Shown here: in pieces, positions 1 to 7,627 of the stretch
Numbering within the stretch: the stretch's first letter is position 1
How the letters are laid out: each line of letters opens with the position of its first letter
Assembly (NCBI GenBank): GCA_024228395.1
Contig: JAAETM010000327.1
Location: forward strand, 1 to 35,200
Direction: 5' to 3'
From: a bacterium
GTDB taxonomy: Bacteria > Planctomycetota > UBA1135 > GCA-002686595
Length of the DNA: 35,200 nucleotides
Notes under the pieces: generated by a model
Database searches by the model: none
What the model saw: only the letters and a program-made list of their open reading frames with translations
Told to the model about the DNA's origin: nothing
Position numbers and translations under genes: made by a program

Positions 1-2
1 GC

Positions 3-3000
3 GTGGCCGATGCCCGTGAGGTGGTGCACCATGGTTATGGCGTGCGCGTGGCGTTCCGCGGTCACGACATGCACGGTTTGGTATTGGGACCCGATGGCCG
101 GCTGTACTTCTCCATCGGCGACCGTGGTTACAACGTGGTCAATCAGGAGGGCGAACAGTTGGTAGATCCCGGCCGCGGTGCCGTGTTCCGCTGTGAATTG
201 GATGGCAGTGACCTGGAGGTCTTTGCGCGTGGATTCCGGAATCCCCAAGAGCTAGCCTTTGATGATTGCGGCAATCTGTTCACCGGCGACAACAACTGCG
301 ATGCCGGTGATGCGGCCCGCATGGTGTACATTATGGAGGGTAGCGATTGCGGTTGGAGCATGAACTTCCAGTACCTTCCCGACCGTGGACCGTGGATGTC
401 GGAGAGCTGGTGGAAGCCCGCTTTCGAGGGACAGCCGGCGTTCTTGAACGCGCCGCTCTTGAACATGGCGGCAGGGCCTTCGGGTTTTACCCACTACCCC
501 GGTGTAGGCCTGCCGGAGTCCATGAACGACAGTTTCTTCCTTGCGGATTTTCGCGGGGGTGCGGCGGGTAGCGGCATCTATCGCTTTACAACCTCGGAAG
601 CGGGGGCTGGCTTTTCCGTCGATGAACCCGAGCAGTTTTGGTGGGGTGTCTTGGCCACGGACGTGGATTTCGGACCCGACTGTTCCTTGTACTTGAGCGA
701 TTGGGTTCAAGGTTTCGTGGGTGTGGGCAAAGGCCGCATCTATAAGCTGAGCCATGACGAATTGGCCAAGTCGGAGCTGGTCGCAGAGACAAAGCGGGTC
801 CTTGGGGAGGGAATGCAAGGACGTGGTTTGGATGAGCTACTGGCGTGGATGCAACATGCGGATTATCGGGTGCGCCTGCATGCGCAGCTGGCGTGTATCG
901 AGCTGGGCGATGCTGCCGTATCCGGATTGATTGCATTGGCCGCCGGCGATGGCCCGGTGAAACCCCGCTTGCATGCGGTTTGGGCCCTCACGCGCCTGAA
1001 CCAGGGCGAGGCCTTGCGCGAGTTACTCAAGAGCACGGAGGCCAAGGTCCGCGGGCAGGCCGCAAAGGGTCTGGCGGAGTGCAGCATCGACGCGGGGTCC
1101 GAATTGATTGCTTTGCTCAAGGACGAAAGCACCCGCGTTCGCTACTTCGCATGCCAAGCACTAGGCCTTCGGAAAGTCAGAGCTGCCACAGGGCCCTTGT
1201 TTGAAGCCCTTGTGGAGAACAACGATCAAGACCGGTTCCTGCGCCATGCCGCAAGCCTGGCCTTGGCTCGCATTGGGGATCGTGCCGCGTTGGTTTCAGT
1301 GACCGGTGCGCATCGCAGTGAGCGCATGGGTGCGGTCCTAGCCCTACGCCACCTCCGCGATGGATCCCTGATCAACTTCCTTACGGACCCCGACACTCAC
1401 ATCGGTACCGAGGCGGCGATTGCGATTTATGACTTGGACATCGCACCTGCATTTCCTGCACTCGTGAGCCACATGCTGTCGGCGGAAGATGTTCTTTCTC
1501 GGCCCATGGCGCGGCGCGCTTTGCACGCCTGCAACCGTATGGGGATTTTCGAGGGTGTGCTCAAGCTTGCGCTCGACGTGGATTATGACAAGGCATTGCG
1601 AGAGGAGGCTGCGAACCTCATCGGCGAGTGGATGAACCCTGCTGAGTTTGATGTGGTGCTCAATGAATCGCGCACTTTTGCAAAGCGAACCGATGGGTCG
1701 GTGGTTGTTGAATTGACCCGCTCCCTTGAGCCTATGTTGGCTTCCGATCTGGACGCGGTCGTGCTTGCCACTCTTCAACTTGTGGAGCAGGCTCACTACA
1801 AACATGGGGTGCAATTCGTTCTCGGCAAATTCATAGATCCTAAAGCCAGCGTGGCTGTGCGGGTCGCTTGTTTGAAATTCTTGGCCCGCTCTGGATCCGA
1901 CAAGTTGGAGGTTGCCTTGAACTCGGTTAGCCAAACGAGCATTCCCGAGCTCAAAGACGAAGCCTTACGCATACTCTCGACCCGTTCACCCGGGGACTCC
2001 CTTCCGGTTCTGGTCAAACTGCTATCCGAGTCCAACATCACTCAACAGGCCACAATCTTCAAGATCCTGGCAGGCATGGGGACTCCGGAAGCGGATGAAG
2101 TGCTCGCGAACAGCATGGCCCGCTTTCGGGCTGGCGGGATCGATCCGAAGATCCAGGTTGAATTGCTCGAGGCCGTAGAAACGCGTGCAGCCCACGGGTC
2201 TCAAAGTTTGGGGCGACTCGTCGCTGAAAGGGTAGAAACAAAAATGGACCTGAGTGTTTTGGATCGCTTCGCCCATTGCGTGGAGGGTGGTGATGCGAAA
2301 GCGGGCCGCAAGGTATTCCTCGAAAGCGCCACGGCATCTTGCCTGAAGTGCCACGCGGTCGATGGTGAATTGGGGGACTCGGTTCCAGCTGAAGTCGGGC
2401 CCAATCTGAGTGGCGTGGGGTTGAGCTTGAACCGTTCCGAGCTTCTGGAGTCTCTCGTTGACCCTGCTGCAAGGATCGCCTCCGGTTTCGAACTGTATGA
2501 CGACACGGGCAAGCTCCTGCTGATATCTGGCATGCCCCCCGCTCTGGGCAAGCAGCTCTCTGCCCGCGAAATTCGCGACTTGGTCGAATATTTAGTGAGT
2601 TTGCGAAAGCCCGCAAGGGTTTGGGTTTTCGTGCATAGTGCTGGCTACGAGCACGCCGTGGCCAAGAGCGAGGAAGGCTGCATGTCCCTAGTCGAGCAGA
2701 GCTGGGAAGCTTGGGCCAAGGACGACGAGCGCTTCACGGTGGAAATCAATCGGGATGTGAATGCTTTCACCACCGAGCACCTGTCAGGCCTCGACGCCGT
2801 GTTCTTTTACACCACCGGCGAAGTCCCCATGGGCGAAGATGGGAAAGCGGCCCTCAAGGCCTTTATCGAAGGCGGAGGTGGTTTTGTGGGTTCCCATTGC
2901 GCCACGGACACATTCTATGCGTGGCCCTGGTATGGCCGCATGCTGGGCGGTTACTTCGACGGACATCCGTGGAACTCCGAATCCACCGTGGGCATCAAGG

Positions 3001-3311
3001 TGGATGACACCGACCACTGCAGCACGAGTCATTTGGGCGTAGGTTTCACCATCACCGATGAAATCTACCAGTTTAAGGAACCGTATTCGAGGTCTTCCCA
3101 ACACGTGCTGATGTCCTTGGATGTGGACAAGAGCCCCATGGATGTGCGGGGCATCAAGCGCACCGATAGCGATTTCGGAATCTCTTGGACCCGCAAGCAG
3201 AGCAAGGGTCGCGTGTTCTACTCAGCCCTGGGCCATCGCGCCGAGGTCTGGAAGGACGAACGCTTCCGCAAACACATGGTCGAAGGCATGCTCTGGGCGG
3301 TTGGTTTTTAG
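3..3311 (+). CDS. PVC-type heme-binding dehydrogenase/HEAT/cytochrome c/ThuA protein (5' partial)
   Basis: The reading frame is already open at the window edge, so the true start and any signal peptide lie upstream; 1102 residues are visible. Residues about 1-255 form a beta-propeller like the PVC 'membrane-bound dehydrogenase' family, with blades such as HGLVLGPDGRLYFSIGDRG and RNPQELAFDDCGNLFTGDN. HEAT-like helical repeats fill about 280-740. A c-type heme motif CLKCH sits at 780-784, followed by VGPNLSGVG and a candidate axial Met in SGMPP. From about 870 to the end is a ThuA-like domain (VWVFVHSAGYEHA, GGGGFVGSHCATDTF, GHRAEVW). Such proteins are thought to act in periplasmic sugar or polyol oxidation in Planctomycetota and Verrucomicrobiota, with electrons passed to the heme; the substrate cannot be read here. 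The stretch between heme site and Met ligand is short for the family. The DUF1080 gene nearby fits sugar catabolism. Confidence 0.88.
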   Translation: MADAREVVHHGYGVRVAFRGHDMHGLVLGPDGRLYFSIGDRGYNVVNQEGEQLVDPGRGAVFRCELDGSDLEVFARGFRNPQELAFDDCGNLFTGDNNCDAGDAARMVYIMEGSDCGWSMNFQYLPDRGPWMSESWWKPAFEGQPAFLNAPLLNMAAGPSGFTHYPGVGLPESMNDSFFLADFRGGAAGSGIYRFTTSEAGAGFSVDEPEQFWWGVLATDVDFGPDCSLYLSDWVQGFVGVGKGRIYKLSHDELAKSELVAETKRVLGEGMQGRGLDELLAWMQHADYRVRLHAQLACIELGDAAVSGLIALAAGDGPVKPRLHAVWALTRLNQGEALRELLKSTEAKVRGQAAKGLAECSIDAGSELIALLKDESTRVRYFACQALGLRKVRAATGPLFEALVENNDQDRFLRHAASLALARIGDRAALVSVTGAHRSERMGAVLALRHLRDGSLINFLTDPDTHIGTEAAIAIYDLDIAPAFPALVSHMLSAEDVLSRPMARRALHACNRMGIFEGVLKLALDVDYDKALREEAANLIGEWMNPAEFDVVLNESRTFAKRTDGSVVVELTRSLEPMLASDLDAVVLATLQLVEQAHYKHGVQFVLGKFIDPKASVAVRVACLKFLARSGSDKLEVALNSVSQTSIPELKDEALRILSTRSPGDSLPVLVKLLSESNITQQATIFKILAGMGTPEADEVLANSMARFRAGGIDPKIQVELLEAVETRAAHGSQSLGRLVAERVETKMDLSVLDRFAHCVEGGDAKAGRKVFLESATASCLKCHAVDGELGDSVPAEVGPNLSGVGLSLNRSELLESLVDPAARIASGFELYDDTGKLLLISGMPPALGKQLSAREIRDLVEYLVSLRKPARVWVFVHSAGYEHAVAKSEEGCMSLVEQSWEAWAKDDERFTVEINRDVNAFTTEHLSGLDAVFFYTTGEVPMGEDGKAALKAFIEGGGGFVGSHCATDTFYAWPWYGRMLGGYFDGHPWNSESTVGIKVDDTDHCSTSHLGVGFTITDEIYQFKEPYSRSSQHVLMSLDVDKSPMDVRGIKRTDSDFGISWTRKQSKGRVFYSALGHRAEVWKDERFRKHMVEGMLWAVGF

Positions 3312-3323
3312 TCGAGCGACGGT

Positions 3324-3365
3324 GCCGCAGACAATCTCCTCCAGAACGAACGGGGGGTCTGCGGC
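3324..3365 (+). terminator. Possible terminator hairpin between convergent genes
   Basis: A perfect 9-bp inverted repeat (GCCGCAGAC at 3324-3332, GTCTGCGGC at 3357-3365) with a 24-base loop lies just after the stop of the dehydrogenase/ThuA gene and before the convergent DUF1080 gene. It is followed by CCCCATTTT, a weak T-tract. The loop is long for an intrinsic terminator, so the call is tentative. A competing hairpin could form from the GGGGG/CCCCC runs in the right half. Confidence 0.4.
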
Positions 3366-3395
3366 CCCCATTTTGACGCAATGACCAGCGGCCGA

Positions 3396-4172
3396 CTAGT
3401 CTTCGAGGATTTGCAGTTCGACCAATCGGAAATCCACCGGGTGGCTTTCCGATTGCAGGGAAATGGTGCCGCCCGATAGCGCAAGCCCTTGACCGGCTGC
3501 GATGAGGAGTTTCGCGTCCCCATTGGACGGGTCCAACTGGGGCCTGGAGTATTCGAGAACGAGCTCGCCGTCGACAAAGTGTTTGATGCTCTCGCCACCG
3601 CGGACTTCGACTTCAAGTTCCACCCACTGGTCACCGTGCACGGTCTTTGAGGTGGAGTTTGTGCAGTGCGGTTCGAACAGTTCGCCATCCATAACCACAT
3701 GGGTCCCGGGCGTACAGAGGTTGCCGGTGGAGCGCTCGCCTTCACCGCTGCCCCCTAGGGTCTGCACCTCGACAGATACCGGGAAGTCTTGGTGCAATCC
3801 CATGGACTCCGCGCTTTGCCCGTGAATCATGACGCCGTTGTTGCGGTAGGCCCAACCTGGACCCCCGGGGCACTGGTCGCCCACGAAGCGGTACTGCACG
3901 CGTAGCTTGTAGTTCGAAAAGGGTGCGTCGAAGAACAGATGCCCGAAGCGGCCTTCGAACTTTCCGTAGTTGTCGTAGCGCACCTTGAGCAGCCCGTCTT
4001 CAACGTGGAAGGTGTTGTCGAAGTTCTCTCCAAGTTTGTGACCGACGATCTTCGGACGCCAACCATCCAGGTCTTCCCCGTTGAACAAGGAAATCCAGGA
4101 GGTGGCATCATTGGCTGTGCTCGCGCATGCCCCCAGGGTGAGGATGGCGAGCAGGCTTAGTAGGGTGCGCAT
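3396..4172 (-). CDS. DUF1080 / 3-keto-disaccharide hydrolase-like lipoprotein
   Basis: A 258-residue protein beginning with a lipoprotein signal peptide (MRTLLSLLAILTLGAC), where LGAC is a lipobox with Cys15 as the likely lipidated residue. The rest has the pattern of the DUF1080 (3-keto-disaccharide hydrolase) concanavalin-like fold: WISLFNGEDLDGWRP near the start, then DGLLKVRYDNYGKFEGRFG and KHFVDGELVLEY near the end, with full-length coverage. Members are abundant in planctomycetes and are linked to breakdown of 3-keto sugars or glycans outside the cytoplasm. Its ATG lies 3 bases after the stop of the upstream thermonuclease-like gene, so the two are probably cotranscribed. It converges on the dehydrogenase/ThuA gene. 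Family is secure; substrate unknown. Confidence 0.85.
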   Translation of the reverse strand: MRTLLSLLAILTLGACASTANDATSWISLFNGEDLDGWRPKIVGHKLGENFDNTFHVEDGLLKVRYDNYGKFEGRFGHLFFDAPFSNYKLRVQYRFVGDQCPGGPGWAYRNNGVMIHGQSAESMGLHQDFPVSVEVQTLGGSGEGERSTGNLCTPGTHVVMDGELFEPHCTNSTSKTVHGDQWVELEVEVRGGESIKHFVDGELVLEYSRPQLDPSNGDAKLLIAAGQGLALSGGTISLQSESHPVDFRLVELQILED

Positions 4173-4175
4173 ATC

Positions 4176-5195
4176 TTACTTTGTCTGGGGTTGCGGGCCG
4201 GCGAGTTTCCAATCTGCGGGCGTGACGTCTTGCAGTTCGTAGCTGCGTTGGCCCTGGGCTAGCCTGCCCGTAACCAGCAGATAATTCTGGCGGAAGGCGT
4301 CCATGGAACCAAGCAGGTCCAGTTTCGCCATGGCATCCAAGTCCTGGGCCTTGATTCGGATCCGCAGGGCGCGCTTCTTGTCACCACCGCGCAACAATAC
4401 GGTCTTGCTTCCATCAATCTCGTCAAAAATCTTCGAGATACTCCCCAGGACCGTGATCTTTTTGATCCCCGCCTTGAGCGAGGCTTCGAGCGCGTCGGGA
4501 TTGTCGCCTTCCACAAAGGTGGCGGGATTTTCCCTGGCTTTCGCACGGAAGTTTTCGATGGCTTGTGCACGAGCGTCCCACCAGGGCAATAGCCGGGCGT
4601 AGGGACGCTGCTTGCCATTTTCGTTGGTCCGACGATCCCAAATACCCAGGTACTCCTTCTTGGCAGCTGCTTGGGCTTCGACGAAGGCCTCATGGCTGAT
4701 GCGACTGTTGCCATACTTGTTGAAGTACGGACTCATGCCACGCCGCACGAGCAAAAGGTTGAAGTCGATGCCGTCTGAAGTGACAACTTGGCAGAGCAAA
4801 CGGCCGTAGATGTCGCGCGCTTCGATTCCACCGGGGAAACGCAGGCCAACCTTGACCGGACCGCTATCCAGCGTGCGCGGAGAGAAAAAGCCTTGCGCCC
4901 ATCCCGTGCATTGGTCGCCGTAGCGCGTACAAGGTTTTGTCTCCGAAAGGTCGCCGCCTTTCATAAACTTCTCTTCTGTATCCACCGACAGAAGCCGCAG
5001 CTTTTCGCGCTTGTCATCACGCTGAATCCAAATCGTGTCCCCGTCCACCACCCGTGTGATTTCGAATAGTTCCTTGGGCTTCCTCGTTTGGCATTGGACG
5101 AGGATTTCGTGGTCCGTAGCACGTTCAGGAGCCTTGGACTGTTGAGCGGGCAGCGGAAGGCACAGGGCGCCGATGGCGAGGATGGATAGCAGCAT
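4176..5195 (-). CDS. Secreted thermonuclease-like (SNase) protein with C-terminal extension
   Basis: A 339-residue protein with an N-terminal signal peptide (MLLSILAIGALCLPLPAQQ). Residues about 40-185 form a staphylococcal-nuclease domain: ITRVVDGDTIWI, LRLLSVDTEEKF with the expected Arg, Asp and Glu, DIYGRLLCQVV with the second catalytic Arg, and the closing AAKKEYLGIW. All key catalytic positions appear present, so Ca-dependent nuclease activity outside the cytoplasm is plausible. The domain carries a longer insert than usual (about 75-110, containing two Cys). About 140 further residues follow, with an OB-like look (ITVLGSISKIFDEIDGSKTV, LLVTGRLAQGQRSYELQDV), which I cannot assign. It is probably the first gene of a two-gene unit with the DUF1080 lipoprotein gene. 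The 154 bases upstream hold no gene. Confidence 0.82.
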   Translation of the reverse strand: MLLSILAIGALCLPLPAQQSKAPERATDHEILVQCQTRKPKELFEITRVVDGDTIWIQRDDKREKLRLLSVDTEEKFMKGGDLSETKPCTRYGDQCTGWAQGFFSPRTLDSGPVKVGLRFPGGIEARDIYGRLLCQVVTSDGIDFNLLLVRRGMSPYFNKYGNSRISHEAFVEAQAAAKKEYLGIWDRRTNENGKQRPYARLLPWWDARAQAIENFRAKARENPATFVEGDNPDALEASLKAGIKKITVLGSISKIFDEIDGSKTVLLRGGDKKRALRIRIKAQDLDAMAKLDLLGSMDAFRQNYLLVTGRLAQGQRSYELQDVTPADWKLAGPQPQTK

Positions 5196-5349
5196 GGTGT
5201 GTGGGAGGTCCGACTTTGGGGGCAGATCTTAGCAGGCTAGGGGCGTCGCTGCTTGGGTGGCCACAAGGGGGGATCCGGGCCGCTGACAGCCAAGGAAGAG
5301 GCCCATGGGGTTGGAATTCGGCCCAAATTGGCCCACCTGGGTGGTGATT

Positions 5350-6252
5350 CTAGCTGAGCAAGATTCCCCTAGTCAGGTCGCCAAAGGCGGTGGCCCAGCC
5401 CATGGTGAAGCGAGCGTTGATCTCGCCCAGTGTATTCCAGGCGTCCACACCGTCCCCGTATTCGTACTCGAAGGCATCCACGCTGAAGGGCCCCCAGTAA
5501 CCGGCGTCGATCAGGGCGGAGGCCGCCGCGTCCGCACCCGCTTGAAGCTGGTCGATGTCCATGTCATCGAGCTCGCCTTCGGGGCAAGGCCGCGTGCGAA
5601 TCCATGCTCCACTTTCGTCGATGTCCTGCACGCAAGGTGGCGCCCAGCGGGTCTCCCCATGTCGGTCAATAAATCCGCAGGTGGAGATTTCTCGGATGAT
5701 GTGCACCTGCGGCTCCATGACGAGCGGTGCGACCTCGATGCTCGCGTTCAACCAACGCAGTTCTTTGTCGGATTGGGGCTCCCCTTGGAATAGAAGTCGG
5801 CCGCGACCTGCAACGCCATAGGGTCGGCGCAGGAACCAACATTTTTCGGGGTGGTTGGCCAAGGTGTTGAGCACGCCTTGAACCGAGTGTTCCAAGTGCT
5901 TGGCCAGCCGAGGAGCGCCCGGATCGATGGCTTGGGCAAAGGCCTTGCGGTTGACATTCTGTAGGATGGCAAACTCGGGGGGCTGGGGCACCCGGGCATT
6001 GGCATTGTGCAGGTGGGTGAGGGCCCAAGGCGTGGGGCTCCAAGCGAGGCCCCTTATGCCCTTGGCTTTGCCAGCGTTTTCATTGCGCGCATCGATGATC
6101 AGGTCATCGGGATGAATCAGCGATCCGGTCAGATCCCGCGCGTATTGCCGAGCCAGTTTGTGAATGCGCTGTTTGGGCGTGTATCCGCGTCCGCGTGCGT
6201 ACTCCTCTTCGACGTCCAGATTGAGGACCCAAGCGATAGGTGAGTTGGTCAT
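5350..6252 (-). CDS. ATP-grasp-like protein
   Basis: A 300-residue cytoplasmic protein with features of the ATP-grasp fold but no family I recognise. The N-terminal about 110 residues are family-specific (AWVLNLDVEEEYARGRGYTP, LIIDARNENAGKAKGI). The central part has CWFLRRPYGVAGRGRLLF, resembling the Lys/Gly-rich ATP-binding loop, and LVMEPQVHIIREIST, resembling the strand that contacts adenine. Near the end, GPFSVDAFEYEYG and LGEINARFTMGWA match the metal-binding E-x-N pattern. ATP-grasp enzymes form amide, peptide or ester bonds via acyl-phosphates; the substrate here is unknown. Its ATG overlaps the stop of the upstream DUF455 gene by 4 bases (ATGA), so the two are translationally coupled and likely act together. 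It lacks a signal peptide. Confidence 0.7.
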   Translation of the reverse strand: MTNSPIAWVLNLDVEEEYARGRGYTPKQRIHKLARQYARDLTGSLIHPDDLIIDARNENAGKAKGIRGLAWSPTPWALTHLHNANARVPQPPEFAILQNVNRKAFAQAIDPGAPRLAKHLEHSVQGVLNTLANHPEKCWFLRRPYGVAGRGRLLFQGEPQSDKELRWLNASIEVAPLVMEPQVHIIREISTCGFIDRHGETRWAPPCVQDIDESGAWIRTRPCPEGELDDMDIDQLQAGADAAASALIDAGYWGPFSVDAFEYEYGDGVDAWNTLGEINARFTMGWATAFGDLTRGILLS

Positions 6253-7112
6253 GGTTGGGCCCGTTTTGCGGGCAAGTGTGCGGGGCTTTCGCTCTCTAAG
6301 CGCTGCAGGAATTCGGCGGGCAAGCCGGCCCGGGTGCGTGCGCTTCTGTTGAGGGGGAGTCCACGGAACAGGGCCGGTGAGAGGGGGGAAGGAAGCAGGT
6401 CCGCCCAGCGATCATAGTCCAAAGCTTCGCCGGAAAAGCGCTCGTACCAGGTGTGGGCGATGGTCACGTGGGCGATCTCCTCCTCCTCTATCTGGTCCAT
6501 CACCCTGGCGCCGGCTTCATCCCCCGCAGCACGGAACCATTCCGCAAAACGTGCCGCGTGTTCCAGGTTTGCACCTTCCAGGCCCAAACCAATCAGGGAG
6601 ACGAAGTGCAGTGCATCGGGGACAGAAGGCAATCGCTGCCAAAACCAATCGCGAACCGGCCAATCCCCATAGCTGTGACCCAGGGTCTTGAGGTGCCCAA
6701 GATACAAGTGCAAGTGGCGCACCTCCTCATGGACCAGGTGCATCAGGGTCTTGCGGAAACTTTGCGGCGTGTCGGGAAAAGCGAGCAGGGCCCAGGCGAA
6801 TAGTTCGGCGGCCTGCAGCTCGTGGTGAGCCATCGTGTGGAACAGGCGCGCGCGTTGCACCTTGTGGACCAAAGCACCCTTCTTGGGGCCTTTGGGGCTG
6901 CGATCGATGACTTGAAGTTCCATGGGCCGGCCCGGTGCAAGCAGGCGCCTGGGAGCGGGGTCGTTTTCCCAGCTCTCCTCCGATGACGGGTCGGGTGGAG
7001 TTCCAGGATCCAACTTCCCGGCAAGTGACTCGCACAGGATCAGGTCCCAGCACCAGCGTTCGACAGTTCCGGCTGCCGGTGCTTGGGGGGAAGTTTCGGG
7101 GGGGGGTTGCAC
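6249..7112 (-). CDS. DUF455 ferritin-like diiron protein
   Basis: About 287 residues, matching the DUF455 ferritin-like family. The helical core carries likely diiron ligands in four places: HTMAHHELQAAELFAW, HLVHEEVRHLHLYLGHL, LGLEGANLEHAARF and QIEEEEIAHVTIAHTWYERF. Some DUF455 members are related to MiaE-type hydroxylases, but the reaction is not known for most, so I give no activity. The proposed start is a GTG at 7112 that immediately precedes nine C (on the coding strand), giving M-Q-P-P-P. No Shine-Dalgarno is evident, and the N-terminal segment (ERWCWDLILCESLAGKL) looks genuine. The gene is coupled by ATGA to the ATP-grasp gene downstream. The 148-base gap to the divergent parvulin gene must hold both promoters. 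Confidence 0.8.
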   Translation of the reverse strand: MQPPPETSPQAPAAGTVERWCWDLILCESLAGKLDPGTPPDPSSEESWENDPAPRRLLAPGRPMELQVIDRSPKGPKKGALVHKVQRARLFHTMAHHELQAAELFAWALLAFPDTPQSFRKTLMHLVHEEVRHLHLYLGHLKTLGHSYGDWPVRDWFWQRLPSVPDALHFVSLIGLGLEGANLEHAARFAEWFRAAGDEAGARVMDQIEEEEIAHVTIAHTWYERFSGEALDYDRWADLLPSPLSPALFRGLPLNRSARTRAGLPAEFLQRLESESPAHLPAKRAQP

Positions 7113-7260
7113 GCAAAGGGCCTGATAGGGCGATTCGGGGGGAACTGCGCCGCAAGCCTATCACACCAAGCCACTGGGGGGGGTTGAGTCCAGCCCGAAG
7201 CGCATCTAACCTATTCGCTTCATCAATCAAATCCCCCTTTTCCTCCCGAGGATCCCAATC

Positions 7261-7542
7261 ATGCCCAGCGCACAAGCCCGCCACATCCTGGTTTCCAGCG
7301 AAAACCAGTGCAACGAACTCAAGTCCAAGATCGAAGGAGGCGCTGATTTCGCCGACCTAGCCCGCGAACACTCCAGCTGCCCCTCTGGCAAGTCCGGCGG
7401 CGCCCTTGGCGAATTTGGCCCCGGCCAAATGGTCCCCGAGTTTGACAAGGTCGTCTTCAGCGCCCCGGTCAACACGGTCCAAGGCCCCGTCAAGACCCAG
7501 TTTGGCTTCCACCTACTCGAGGTCACCCAGCGAAACGAGTAG
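7261..7542 (+). CDS. Parvulin-type peptidyl-prolyl cis-trans isomerase
   Basis: A 93-residue protein that is essentially a single parvulin domain: ARHILVSSENQCNELKSKIEGGADFADLAREHSSCPSGKSGGALGEFGPGQMVPEFDKVVF then QFGFHLLEV, covering the whole fold in order. It resembles the stand-alone cytoplasmic PpiC of E. coli (about 93 residues), which isomerises Xaa-Pro bonds during folding. No signal peptide or membrane segment is present, so a cytoplasmic role is expected. A GAGG sequence lies about 9 bases before the ATG. The gene is monocistronic, divergent from the DUF455 gene and convergent with the DNRLRE gene. The equivalent symbol would be ppiC, but assignment to one subfamily is not certain. 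Confidence 0.92.
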   Translation: MPSAQARHILVSSENQCNELKSKIEGGADFADLAREHSSCPSGKSGGALGEFGPGQMVPEFDKVVFSAPVNTVQGPVKTQFGFHLLEVTQRNE

Positions 7543-7575
7543 GCGGACGCGCCCATTCCGGCGCCTCCAAATCAA

Positions 7576-7612
7576 AACAAGGTCTGCAACCGTGAAGGTT
7601 GCAGGCCTTGTT
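7576..7612 (-). terminator. Strong intrinsic terminator, probably bidirectional
   Basis: A 16-bp stem (7576-7591 with 7597-7612, one G-T pair) with a 5-base loop sits between two convergent genes, 33 bases after the parvulin stop and 15 bases past the DNRLRE stop. Read on the minus strand the stem runs into TTTTGATTT, a proper T-tract, so it best serves the DNRLRE gene. Read on the plus strand it lacks a T-tract but could still act as a barrier. Confidence 0.85.
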
Positions 7613-7627
7613 CTAATTGAACCCTCT

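Noticed and set aside
5305..5793. 162-codon plus-strand frame
   Set aside because: It is antisense to the ATP-grasp gene and shows no protein-like pattern.
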